This document shows positions 35,696 to 43,097 of a stretch of DNA of 64,000 bases, piece after piece. Where the stretch lies: positions 62,001-126,000 of the forward strand of contig NZ_BMDV01000003.1 of NCBI RefSeq assembly GCF_014636095.1. The letters run 5' to 3'. Source of the DNA: Acinetobacter modestus (GTDB taxonomy: Bacteria > Pseudomonadota > Gammaproteobacteria > Pseudomonadales > Moraxellaceae). Within the stretch, counting starts at the first letter, position 1, and each line of letters begins with the position of its first letter. A program made the translations under genes and the position numbers. The notes below the pieces were generated by a model. The model saw nothing but the letters and a program-made list of their open reading frames with translations, was not told where the DNA came from and made no database searches.

Positions 35696-36046
35696 TTATG
35701 CTGATAAAGCTTGATAATTCGCTTCATCAAAGCCAATTACAAAGCCTTCAGGTGTTTGTAAAATGGGACGTTTAATCAAACTCGGCTGAGCAATTAAAGT
35801 TTCAATCAAATTTTCCTGATTACTGGTTGCATGTGCCTGCTCTGCTTCGGTTAATTTACGCCAAGTCGTACCTTTTTTATTTAGGACCTTATCTGCGCCA
35901 ATCTCTTTTAGCCAAATTGCTAAAGTGTCGGCATCAATCCCTTGTTTTTTATAATCATGAAACTCGTAAGAAATTCCTTTTGCTTGTAGTGCATCAAAAG
36001 CTTTTTTCATCGAATTACAATTTTTAATTCCATAAATTTTAAACAT
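35696..36046 (-). CDS. ArsC/Spx-family reductase, YffB type
   Basis: About 116 residues with the thioredoxin-like ArsC fold. The start F-K-I-Y-G-I-K-N-C-N-S-M-K-K-A-F places Cys10 as the single active-site cysteine, matching YffB rather than true arsenate reductase, which has R-N-P-R. N-K-K-G-T-T-W-R-K-L and L-I-K-R-P-I-L are family motifs. YffB-like proteins are thought to act on glutathione-bound thiols. An ATG 12 bases upstream is also open. Confidence 0.82.
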   Translation of the reverse strand: MFKIYGIKNCNSMKKAFDALQAKGISYEFHDYKKQGIDADTLAIWLKEIGADKVLNKKGTTWRKLTEAEQAHATSNQENLIETLIAQPSLIKRPILQTPEGFVIGFDEANYQALSA

Positions 36047-36235
36047 ACTGAAAACCATAACAACACAATGAAAGATATGCCTTAAAGCCTAACGTAAAAG
36101 ACAGGGAATGTACCAGTTGAAAATTTTTATCAAGTTAATTGATGTTATGTATTAAGCGTAGATTAAATGACTAAATCTTTCTTATTTTTTGAACAAAATT
36201 GCTAAATACAAAGGATAGGAAAAATATTTAATATC

Positions 36236-36278
36236 TGAAAAAGAGAAAACCCGCATCTAATCATCCTGATCATGCGGG
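36236..36278 (-). terminator. terminator of the candidate small RNA
   Basis: Stem CCCGCAT/ATGCGGG with an inner ATC-AGGAT-GAT hairpin, followed on the minus strand by TTTTCTCTTTTT. Confidence 0.8.
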
Positions 36279-36395
36279 TCTCATTTCAACGTCCAATGTC
36301 TCATCCTTGCAAATAAACTTAATCTAAGTTTATTTTGTCTTCCTACGGCGTCCTATCCCTTTTTGGTCATCCTGACCGCTTCCCTGTGCCGTGGT
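36236..36395 (-). ncRNA. candidate CsrA/RsmA-sequestering small RNA
   Basis: The minus strand between crc and the ArsC-like gene has no frame but carries eight GGA motifs (plus-strand TCC at 36264, 36292, 36304, 36341, 36351, 36356, 36370 and 36381), seven of them in AGGA or AGGGA. One is in the loop of a perfect hairpin GGTC-AGGAT-GACC (36377-36365), another in the loop of the terminator stem. A 10-bp hairpin lies at 36311-36335, and ACGGC/GCCGT (36345-36349 with 36388-36392) can close a larger domain. A rho-independent terminator (CCCGCAT/ATGCGGG, T-rich tail, 36278-36236) ends it. A -10-like CATTAT at 36404-36399 sets the start near 36392. This is the architecture of RsmY/RsmZ/CsrB RNAs; I cannot assign it to a named family. 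Confidence 0.65.
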
Positions 36396-36487
36396 GCTAT
36401 AATGCCGTTACAGCTGGTAAATAAAAATACACAAAAAACGACATGATATGTAAGCTAAAGAGGCGGTCAAAGTGAACAAGTGTTCAC

Positions 36488-37312
36488 TTATTCGTGTATT
36501 TTATAATCAATAATCACAGGTGCATGGTCACTAAACCATTGTTCTTTATACACCCAAGCATTTGCAGTCCGTGCTTTCCAATCTGGAGAGCAGGCTTGAT
36601 AGTCGATACGCCAACCGACATTTTTCGCACGTGCTTGCCCACGATTTGACCACCATGAATACAATTCGGCTTCTTTTCGTACCTCACGGAAGGTATCTAC
36701 ATAGCCAAGTTCATCATAAATATGATCGAGCCATGCGCGTTCATGTGGCAAGCAGCCTGATGATTTCTGATTGCCTGACCAGTTTTTAATATCAATACGC
36801 TTATGCACGATATTGTAGTCACCACATATGATGATCGATTTATTTTCATCTCGCCATTGTTTGAGTATTTGGGCGTATTCTTGAAGAAATAAATCTTTAC
36901 GTGCTTGTGCTTCTTCACCACTTGAACCTGATGGTAAGTATAACGAGGCAATATGAACAGGGTGTGACAGACCTAAATCGAATTCCGCCGTGATAAAACG
37001 TCCTTGTGAATCTGCTAATTCAAAGCCTAAGCCATTCTGAACAGAGACAAAAGGTAAGCGGCTATAAATGGCTGTGCCTGCATAGCCTGCACGTTCAGCA
37101 GGAAATAGATGCGTGTACCAACCTTCAGGTTTAAATTTATGCGTCCATTGTTCATGGGTAATGCGGCTTTCTTGCATACACACCACATCGGCATCGGACT
37201 GTTCTAACCACTCAAGCAGACCTTTGGTCACAGATGAACGTAGACCATTTACGTTAATTGAAACCACTCGAAGAATTTTTACATCACTTGGATAGCTATC
37301 CTTTGGTATCAT
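36488..37312 (-). CDS. crc: Crc/exodeoxyribonuclease III family protein
   Basis: The 274-residue protein belongs to the ExoIII-like fold. Placement next to pyrE, divergently, is the arrangement of crc in Pseudomonas and Acinetobacter, where Crc with Hfq controls carbon catabolite repression. Unlike Pseudomonas Crc, this protein keeps all nuclease residues: Asn20, Glu48 (M-Q-E-S-R), Tyr125, Asp165 and Asn167 (G-D-Y-N-I-V-H), and Asp262-His263 (S-D-H-A-P-V). It could therefore be a working exonuclease, a repressor or both. ATG 37312 is chosen over a TTG 18 bases earlier. Only 41 bp separate it from pyrE. Confidence 0.8.
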   Translation of the reverse strand: MIPKDSYPSDVKILRVVSINVNGLRSSVTKGLLEWLEQSDADVVCMQESRITHEQWTHKFKPEGWYTHLFPAERAGYAGTAIYSRLPFVSVQNGLGFELADSQGRFITAEFDLGLSHPVHIASLYLPSGSSGEEAQARKDLFLQEYAQILKQWRDENKSIIICGDYNIVHKRIDIKNWSGNQKSSGCLPHERAWLDHIYDELGYVDTFREVRKEAELYSWWSNRGQARAKNVGWRIDYQACSPDWKARTANAWVYKEQWFSDHAPVIIDYKIHE

Positions 37313-37353
37313 ACGTCTGTTTAACCTCAATTAAAGAATTTGGAGCACCTTAT

Positions 37354-38004
37354 ATGACAACGCCTGTGTCATTTCATCCGCAAGCTTTTATCGAACTCGC
37401 ATTATCACGTGGTGTGCTTAAATTTGGTGAGTTTACCTTAAAATCAGGTCGTGTCAGTCCTTATTTCTTTAACGCAGGTTTGCTCAATGATGGCGAAGCG
37501 TTGTCTTTATTAGCACAAGGTTATGCCGATAAATTGGTTCAGTGTGAAAACGTTGGTGTGATTTTCGGCCCTGCGTACAAAGGTATTCCTTTTGTTGCGG
37601 CGACCGCGGTGGCGTTGTCTCAAGTACATGGCAAGAGTGTTCCTTGGGGTTTTAACCGTAAAGAAGCCAAAGATCATGGTGAAGGTGGTGTGTTGGTGGG
37701 TGCATCGGTTGCAGGTCAAAAAGTGTGGATCATTGATGATGTGATCACTGCTGGGACTGCGATTCGTGAAGTGGTGACCATCTTAAAAAATGCAGGTGCG
37801 ACGATTGCAGGGGTGTTGGTTGCGCTAGATCGTCAAGAACGTGGTCAAGGTGAGCTTTCTGCGATTCAGGAAGTGCAAAAAGAACTCGAAATCCCTGTGC
37901 ATGCTTTAATCACGATGAAGGATTTGATGGATTATTTGGATGCAAAAGGCGAGAAAGACGCTTTAGCTAATATGCAGGCTTATCGTGAAAAATATGGTAT
38001 CTAA
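37354..38004 (+). CDS. pyrE: orotate phosphoribosyltransferase
   Basis: The 216-residue enzyme converts orotate and PRPP to orotidine monophosphate in pyrimidine synthesis. [10 protein letters not shown]-x-S-P-Y-F-F-N is the orotate/PRPP lid region, [10 protein letters not shown] the catalytic loop and [13 protein letters not shown] the PRPP motif. TGGAG precedes the ATG. Its promoter must lie within the 41-bp divergent gap or the start of crc. Ends at a strong terminator. Confidence 0.96.
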   Translation: MTTPVSFHPQAFIELALSRGVLKFGEFTLKSGRVSPYFFNAGLLNDGEALSLLAQGYADKLVQCENVGVIFGPAYKGIPFVAATAVALSQVHGKSVPWGFNRKEAKDHGEGGVLVGASVAGQKVWIIDDVITAGTAIREVVTILKNAGATIAGVLVALDRQERGQGELSAIQEVQKELEIPVHALITMKDLMDYLDAKGEKDALANMQAYREKYGI

Positions 38005-38020
38005 GTTTTAGATGTAAATG

Positions 38021-38047
38021 AAAAGGAAGCGAAAGCTTCCTTTTTTT
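38021..38047 (+). terminator. terminator of pyrE
   Basis: AAAAGGAAGC and GCTTCC with T-run, GAAA loop. Confidence 0.9.
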
Positions 38048-38272
38048 GTTGAGTTAATAGATTATTGTAAATAATGTTTAAAAATAAGCGTGAAAACTGA
38101 AAAAAGCCGTTATAGTGCGCTGAATCCTAGGATGTTTTAATTTAATTAAGATATTGATACTTATAGAAAGATTTCAAGCAATTCGCATAAGGCGTATTAT
38201 GTTAATTGTAACTATTCTTAATTAATGCAAAGTGTTTAGCATATGGAGACCATAATTGTCGCAGTCTAAATA

Positions 38273-38285
38273 AGATATGATATCT
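38273..38285. promoter_or_regulatory. palindrome before the modification-restriction gene
   Basis: AGATAT-G-ATATCT is a perfect 13-bp palindrome, 53 bp before the gene start, in an AT-rich 333-bp gap (38005-38337) with no other gene. It overlaps a TATGAT -10-like hexamer (38276-38281), so it could be an operator, but AT richness makes chance plausible. Confidence 0.35.
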
Positions 38286-38337
38286 ATAGCACTAGAATTA
38301 GATATACTTATTCAATATTTAATTTATTTGTTGCAAG

Positions 38338-40332
38338 ATGCCTGAATTTCAAAACCTTGAGTTCGACCTTAGTGAAAACTTTTTTCTACAGAACTTCAAG
38401 TTCATCGATCTATTCGCTGGTATTGGTGGATTTCATTTAGCTTTAGAACAACTAGGAGGAACGTGTGTATTCGCATCTGAAAAAGATGAATATGCCAAAA
38501 AAACCTACCTAGCTAATCACCAGATAGATCCTAATTTTTTTAATGATGATATTAGGAAAGTAGCTCCTCTAGAAATACCTGATCATGACATTCTATGTGC
38601 AGGATTTCCATGTCAGCCATTCTCTGTGGCTGGAAAACAAAAAGGTTTTGAGGATGGAGATAACTCTGAACGAGGTAATCTATTTTTTAGTATTTTAGAT
38701 ATATTAGAAGCTAAAAGACCCAAAGCTTTTATTTTGGAAAATGTACGAAACTTAGAAAAACACGACGATGGTCGAACTTTACAAACAATTATTCAGGAAT
38801 TGAAAGACCTCGGATATTCCATTGATTATAAAATTCTAAAAGCTTCTGATTTCAATGTTCCACAGCATAGGCCAAGAATTTTCTTAGTAGGTTTTGATTT
38901 AAGCCAAATAAACTATCCTAAAACTTTTGACTTTCCTTCGCCAATTCCACTTAAAAAAACTATGTCGGATATCTTTGAAGGTAAATGCCATAGAGAAGTT
39001 GGTTTTACACTTCGTGTTGGAGGAAAAGGTTCAGGTATACATGATCGTAGAAACTGGGATTGCTATCTAGTTAATGGACAAGAGAGAAGAATAGGTATAA
39101 AAGAAGGCAAAAGAATGATGGGGCTACCGGAAGTATTTAATTTTCCAGTATCCAATACGCAAGCAATGAAACAGTTGGGGAACAGTGTTTGTGTTGATGT
39201 AGTTAGAGCTGTAGCCACAAATGTTATCAAATATATCAATGTAAATACCAAAAATGAGAGTGAAATGGCTGGTCAAAATAAAGGTGAATTAAGCGAAGCA
39301 TATACGCTATTAAAGGTCATTCATGACCAGTTCATTAAATATGCAGATAAGAATGGTTTACCATCTAATGATTCCATATGTGTTACGACTATTGATCTCA
39401 AAGAACGAGACTTAAAATTAGATGAATACGAACCCATTATCTCATTTATCAAAGATGGTATATTACATGAGATACCAATTTCACAATTTGTATCTCAAAT
39501 TGAATTAGAACAAATTGTGAATGAAATTAAAGGGATTAAAGCAACATCTTCATCTCAAATTTTGGATATGAAGAAAGATATATTAGGTATAAAGCACTTT
39601 AAAGCTGATAGTTATAAAAAAGCTGACCTAAGTATGTCTTTTATTAGTTATCCAGAAAAAGAGTCATATTTTAAACAGGGCACTAGTATCAAATCCCATC
39701 TAGGTGCTAATCCAACTCTATTAAATGCTTCTGGCTCTACAAATTTTGTTTATTCAATTGAAAATCTGAGTAAATCAGATCTTGAAGAAATCTGTAATAG
39801 CACTCAATACATAGATGAAAAAGGGAAAAATAAAATCTTAATAAAAGATAGAATCCAATCTATTTTTCAACGTGGTGGGCGTTTAGAGTTTTTACATTGT
39901 GAAAATCCAACTTATGCTACATCATTGGAATCTGTTGATTCACGTATGGATGAAATTCTCGCGGATGCTTTAATTTCTTATTACAACAGGGAAATAACAA
40001 AGCTTAGCGAATATAAAGGTAACATAATTTCCCAATTAGCAGCGCATAACCGATTAAAGGACTTTATTAGATATACAATGTTTGGCATTTTCCCAAATAA
40101 AGCATGGGATGGAACTTGTACTGCAAATGGAGTAATTTTAGTAGAAGGTACTAGTGGACAAATTGTATTTTTCCATATAACAAAGGAAGATGTTCTTAAA
40201 GAATATTTCTTTTCACGAAGCTACTTTGAAACAGCTTCACTATCTCGGAATCGATTTGGTCAGGTTTATTTTGAAAATGGGAAACCTTGTATCAAATTAA
40301 ATCTTCAAATTAGGCTAAGTCCAAACGCTTAA
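38338..40332 (+). CDS. fused C5-cytosine DNA methyltransferase and HpaII-like restriction endonuclease
   Basis: A single uninterrupted 664-residue frame. Residues 20-303 are a C5-cytosine methyltransferase: motif I F-I-D-L-F-A-G-I-G-G, catalytic Cys92 in G-F-P-C-Q-P-F-S, motif VI E-N-V (134-136), motif VIII Q-H-R-P-R (176-180), a compact target-recognition stretch (about 190-275) and motif X G-N-S-V (281-284). Residues 310-664 resemble the HpaII restriction endonuclease family: G-E-L-S-E-A-Y-T-L-L-K at 316-326, T-S-I-K-S-H-L-G-A-N-P-T-L-L-N-A-S at 449-465 followed by T-N-F-V-Y, a candidate metal site being Asp430 with Lys452. Both halves are full length. Arginine codons AGA/AGG/CGA and isoleucine ATA are common, unlike neighbouring genes, indicating acquisition. 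Recognition of CCGG is inferred only from the HpaII resemblance. No vsr or control gene is present. The start is ATG 38338 with a poor ribosome site. Confidence 0.85.
   Translation: MPEFQNLEFDLSENFFLQNFKFIDLFAGIGGFHLALEQLGGTCVFASEKDEYAKKTYLANHQIDPNFFNDDIRKVAPLEIPDHDILCAGFPCQPFSVAGKQKGFEDGDNSERGNLFFSILDILEAKRPKAFILENVRNLEKHDDGRTLQTIIQELKDLGYSIDYKILKASDFNVPQHRPRIFLVGFDLSQINYPKTFDFPSPIPLKKTMSDIFEGKCHREVGFTLRVGGKGSGIHDRRNWDCYLVNGQERRIGIKEGKRMMGLPEVFNFPVSNTQAMKQLGNSVCVDVVRAVATNVIKYINVNTKNESEMAGQNKGELSEAYTLLKVIHDQFIKYADKNGLPSNDSICVTTIDLKERDLKLDEYEPIISFIKDGILHEIPISQFVSQIELEQIVNEIKGIKATSSSQILDMKKDILGIKHFKADSYKKADLSMSFISYPEKESYFKQGTSIKSHLGANPTLLNASGSTNFVYSIENLSKSDLEEICNSTQYIDEKGKNKILIKDRIQSIFQRGGRLEFLHCENPTYATSLESVDSRMDEILADALISYYNREITKLSEYKGNIISQLAAHNRLKDFIRYTMFGIFPNKAWDGTCTANGVILVEGTSGQIVFFHITKEDVLKEYFFSRSYFETASLSRNRFGQVYFENGKPCIKLNLQIRLSPNA
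39257..39267 (+). promoter_or_regulatory. possible internal ribosome site and start for the endonuclease half
   Basis: GAGAG at 39256-39260 lies four bases before an in-frame ATG at 39265 (Met310), exactly at the domain junction. Translation from it would give a free 355-residue endonuclease, close to the length I recall for HpaII (about 358). Confidence 0.4.
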
Positions 40333-40348
40333 ATAAATTCTAAATTTT

Positions 40349-40374
40349 AGACACTTTTTAAAGGTGTCTTTTTT
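40349..40374. terminator. terminator after the modification-restriction gene
   Basis: AGACACTTT and AAGGTGTCT pair with one G-T wobble and are followed by a T-run. Confidence 0.75.
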
Positions 40375-40401
40375 ATTTAAATATAAAATCTTTTATACGA
40401 A

Positions 40402-40590
40402 TCACCTCTCTTCACACTTCTTACATTCCAACATCACACCTAATTTTTCATTTCGCCCCTGTTCGGTTAACACCCAAGGGCGATTTTGCCACGGTGGATC
40501 ATGGCGTACATGCTGCGTATGACCACATGCGAGATCAGCAACCCAATGCTTTTCTTCATCGAGATGAAAACCGACAATCGCTTGCTGCAT
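40402..40590 (-). CDS. DUF3565 small metal-binding-type protein
   Basis: The 62-residue protein matches DUF3565: G-F-H-L-D-E-x-x-H-W-V-A-D-L-A-C-G-H-T-Q-H-V-R-H-x-P-P-W and a closing C-K-K-C. The C-G-H, H-x-H and C-x-x-C residues suggest a small zinc ribbon. It begins directly at the OhrR stop, so they form one transcript. Function unknown. Confidence 0.82.
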   Translation of the reverse strand: MQQAIVGFHLDEEKHWVADLACGHTQHVRHDPPWQNRPWVLTEQGRNEKLGVMLECKKCEER

Positions 40591-41043
40591 TTAATTTTCC
40601 ATAGACTCGAGTTTCGATTGTTCCAAACCCTTTAAAAAACGATGGCATAAGTTATGAATCGCCAGCAGATCGTTTGGGTCCATACCCAATGAGCAAGCCA
40701 GTTTAAATGGAATCAGGGTGATTTCATCTTTTGACGCCAGCGCTTTTTCTAGCAAGATCACTTTCTTCATCCGCTCATCTTCTTTGACCGCAACACGCTT
40801 TAAAAACTGCTTCTCTTCAAGTTTTTTAATAATTGGAGTCAGCGTTCCTGAATCAAAAAAAGTCTTTTGTCCAATCTCAGACAACATCACATTGTCCTGC
40901 TCATACAAAGCCAGCAATACAATAAATTGCGGATAGGTTAGATCATATTCTTGAAGCAAAGGGCGATACTGGCGAATCATCGCATTGGTCGCGGAATACA
41001 TGGCAAAACACACTTGGTTATCCAAAAATGAAACGGCAGCCAT
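40591..41043 (-). CDS. ohrR: OhrR-type MarR-family peroxide regulator
   Basis: The 150-residue MarR protein has the conserved reactive Cys12 in F-L-D-N-Q-V-C-F-A-M-Y-S, as in OhrR, where organic peroxides oxidise this cysteine and release DNA. The winged helix contains L-T-Y-P-Q-F-I-V-L-L-A-L and F-D-S-G-T-L-T-P-I-I-K-K-L-E. It is divergent from glutathione peroxidase with a near-perfect palindrome between them, rather than next to the usual ohr. The only cysteine pair partner is not obvious: additional cysteines are at the C-terminal part (S-L-G and N-L-C-H-R). Confidence 0.85.
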   Translation of the reverse strand: MAAVSFLDNQVCFAMYSATNAMIRQYRPLLQEYDLTYPQFIVLLALYEQDNVMLSEIGQKTFFDSGTLTPIIKKLEEKQFLKRVAVKEDERMKKVILLEKALASKDEITLIPFKLACSLGMDPNDLLAIHNLCHRFLKGLEQSKLESMEN

Positions 41044-41121
41044 GATGCTTTTTCCTCGACTTGGTTGTTGAACATTCAGTATAAATTGGATTGCTCAAAA
41101 AGTACATTGCGCATAATAAAC

Positions 41122-41146
41122 TTGCACGCAAGATAATTGTGTGCAA
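41122..41146. promoter_or_regulatory. palindromic operator between ohrR and gpx
   Basis: TTGCACGCAA-GATAA-TTGTGTGCAA is a 10+10 inverted repeat with one mismatch. It overlaps a possible gpx promoter (TTGCAC at 41122, 17 bp, AATATT at 41145-41150), so OhrR binding there would block both divergent genes. Confidence 0.65.
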
Positions 41147-41220
41147 TATTAAATAAACAAGCTGAATGATTCAGCAAACGATTTTGAGCAATTCCATATT
41201 GGATAGATGAGAGAACACTT

Positions 41221-41703
41221 ATGAGCAAGATTTATGATTTTCAGGCTGAACTGCTAGAAGGCGAACAAAAGAACCTCGCGGACTACCAAGGCAAAGTTTT
41301 ATTGGTGGTGAATACCGCAAGCCAATGTGGTCTCACGCCACAATTTGAAGGTTTGGAAAAGTTATATCAGGACTATCAACAACAAGGTTTAGTGATTTTA
41401 GGCTTTCCATGTAACCAGTTTGCTAACCAAGACCCATCAAGCAATGAGGAAATTGGCAGCTTCTGTCAGCGTAACTATGGCGTATCATTTCCAATGTTTG
41501 CCAAAGTCGATGTGAATGGTTCAAATGCACATCCGATTTATAAATATCTTACTTCAGAAGCCAAAGGCATTTTAGGTAGTGAAAGCATCAAATGGAATTT
41601 CACCAAGTTTTTGATTAATCAAAATGGCGAAGTCATCAAACGCTATTCACCAACGACTAAACCTGAAAAAATTAGCAAAGATATTCAAAAACTGTTGGCA
41701 TAA
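41221..41703 (+). CDS. gpx: glutathione peroxidase
   Basis: The 160-residue enzyme has [12 protein letters not shown] with catalytic Cys36 (a plain TGT codon, no selenocysteine), L-G-F-P-C-N-Q-F with the resolving-type cysteine and W-N-F-T-K-F. It reduces organic peroxides with glutathione or thioredoxin. Divergence from an OhrR-type gene with an intervening operator implies peroxide induction. GAGAG precedes the ATG. Confidence 0.92.
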   Translation: MSKIYDFQAELLEGEQKNLADYQGKVLLVVNTASQCGLTPQFEGLEKLYQDYQQQGLVILGFPCNQFANQDPSSNEEIGSFCQRNYGVSFPMFAKVDVNGSNAHPIYKYLTSEAKGILGSESIKWNFTKFLINQNGEVIKRYSPTTKPEKISKDIQKLLA

Positions 41704-41731
41704 GTTGAATATAAAATTGAATGCTTTAGAA

Positions 41732-41768
41732 ATTACTGGTATCGAAATCATCTACCAGTAATTTTTTA
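41732..41768 (+). terminator. terminator of gpx
   Basis: ATTACTGGTA and TACCAGTAAT pair perfectly around an eleven-base loop, followed by TTTTTT. Confidence 0.85.
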
Positions 41769-41926
41769 ATTTTTATCACTCAGAAAATCGTCTATTTAAA
41801 TAAATCGAATCTAGTGATTTGAATAAATTAGAATTTTTTAGATTTAATAATTACATAACTTGTTTAAACATCATCAGTAAACTTCGCTATACTTTTTGCC
41901 TAGATTAAAAATATGAGCGTTAAATT

Positions 41927-42871
41927 ATGCGTGTACTTGTAGTGATGGATCCAATTGAAACGGTGAATCTCAAGAAAGATTCCACCATGGCAATGTTATG
42001 GGCGGCAAGCCGTCGTGGTCATGAATTGGGTTATGCATTACAGCACGATTTATATATTGATCAAGGCAAAGCTTTTGGTTTGATTTCACCGCTTAAAGTC
42101 TTTGAAGATTACGATCATTATTATGAGTTGGGTGAGAAGCGCAAAGAGTCATTGGCTGACTACGATGTGGTATTGATGCGCAAAGACCCACCGTTTGACA
42201 TGAATTTTGTCTATACCACTTATATTTTGGAACAAGCTGAACGTGAAGGCGCGTGGATTATTAACAAACCACAATCGCTACGCGACTGCAATGAAAAGTT
42301 GTTCGCGACTCAATTCCCCGAGTTACAAGTACCTACTTTGGTGACTTCACAACAAAGCTTGATTCGTGAATTCATCAAAGAACATGGCGATGTGATTGTG
42401 AAACCTTTGGATGGTATGGGTGGGATGGGGATTTTCCGTTTATACCAAGATGGTGTGAATATCGGTTCGACTTTGGAAATGCTCACTGAAATGGGAACAT
42501 GCCCAATCATGGCACAACGTTATATTCCTGAAATTGTTGAAGGTGATAAGCGTATCTTGATGGTCAATGGTGAACCGATTCCATACTGTTTAGCGCGTAT
42601 TCCGCAAAATGGTGAAGTTCGAGGTAATTTGGCGGCAGGTGGTTTAGGTCAAGCGCGCCCACTCACTGAAAATGACAAAATGATTGCGGCAAAAGTTGGG
42701 CCTTTCTTGCGTGAAAAAGGTTTAGTTTTTGTGGGGCTTGATGTGATTGGCAATTATGTGACTGAAATAAATGTCACGAGTCCAACCTGTATTCGTGAGA
42801 TTGATGCTCAGTTTGGTACCTCGATTGCAGATAATTTATTTGATGTGCTAGAAGCAGGGCGGAACAGCTAA
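41927..42871 (+). CDS. gshB: glutathione synthetase
   Basis: A 314-residue ATP-grasp ligase that adds glycine to gamma-glutamylcysteine. V-M-D-P-I-E opening, the K-D-S-T-M-A-M-L-W block, V-K-P-L-D-G-M-G-G-M-G nucleotide loop, and E-I-N-V-T-S-P-T-C-I-R-E near the end all match GshB. It stands just before the murG operon with a 226-bp gap. Its partner gshA is at 12890. Confidence 0.96.
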   Translation: MRVLVVMDPIETVNLKKDSTMAMLWAASRRGHELGYALQHDLYIDQGKAFGLISPLKVFEDYDHYYELGEKRKESLADYDVVLMRKDPPFDMNFVYTTYILEQAEREGAWIINKPQSLRDCNEKLFATQFPELQVPTLVTSQQSLIREFIKEHGDVIVKPLDGMGGMGIFRLYQDGVNIGSTLEMLTEMGTCPIMAQRYIPEIVEGDKRILMVNGEPIPYCLARIPQNGEVRGNLAAGGLGQARPLTENDKMIAAKVGPFLREKGLVFVGLDVIGNYVTEINVTSPTCIREIDAQFGTSIADNLFDVLEAGRNS

Positions 42872-42889
42872 GATTACGCCATTTTTTGA

Positions 42890-42941
42890 CCAAACTGCCC
42901 GTTTGTATTTGGATTAAATTTATGTGCAAATGGGCGTTTGG
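42890..42941. repeat. long inverted repeat between gshB and murG
   Basis: CCAAACTGCCCGTTTG (42890-42905) pairs with CAAATGGGCGTTTGG (42927-42941), one mismatch and a one-base bulge, around a 21-base AT-rich loop. No T-run follows on either strand, so it is not a typical terminator; it may be an RNA structure. Confidence 0.6.
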
Positions 42942-43097
42942 ATATTGGCAGAACCTTGTTTTCAACAAAGAATTAAAAAAAGCTTAGCTTTCTGTTGTAA
43001 ACAGGTGAAATTCGCTTTTCGTGAATGAAGCTTTAGGATTAGAATAACTTCCGAAAACAATAGACGATAACCTTCTTTTGAGTTGAAGAATTAGACC

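Noticed and set aside
36236-36395. 4.5S or 6S RNA, or CrcZ-type RNA, at the GGA-rich locus
   Set aside because: It lacks the GGAAGGAAGCAGCC-like core of SRP RNA, the long bubble hairpin of 6S RNA and the A-rich CA motifs of CrcZ.
36361-36404. TATAAT on the plus strand at 36398-36403 as a rightward promoter
   Set aside because: No -35 match at proper spacing and no gene on that strand; the same bases serve the minus-strand -10-like element of the candidate RNA.
38338-40332. Sequencing error that joined two separate genes
   Set aside because: The frame is uninterrupted, both domains are complete, and a simple join without a frameshift is seen; an error removing a stop cannot be fully excluded without reads.
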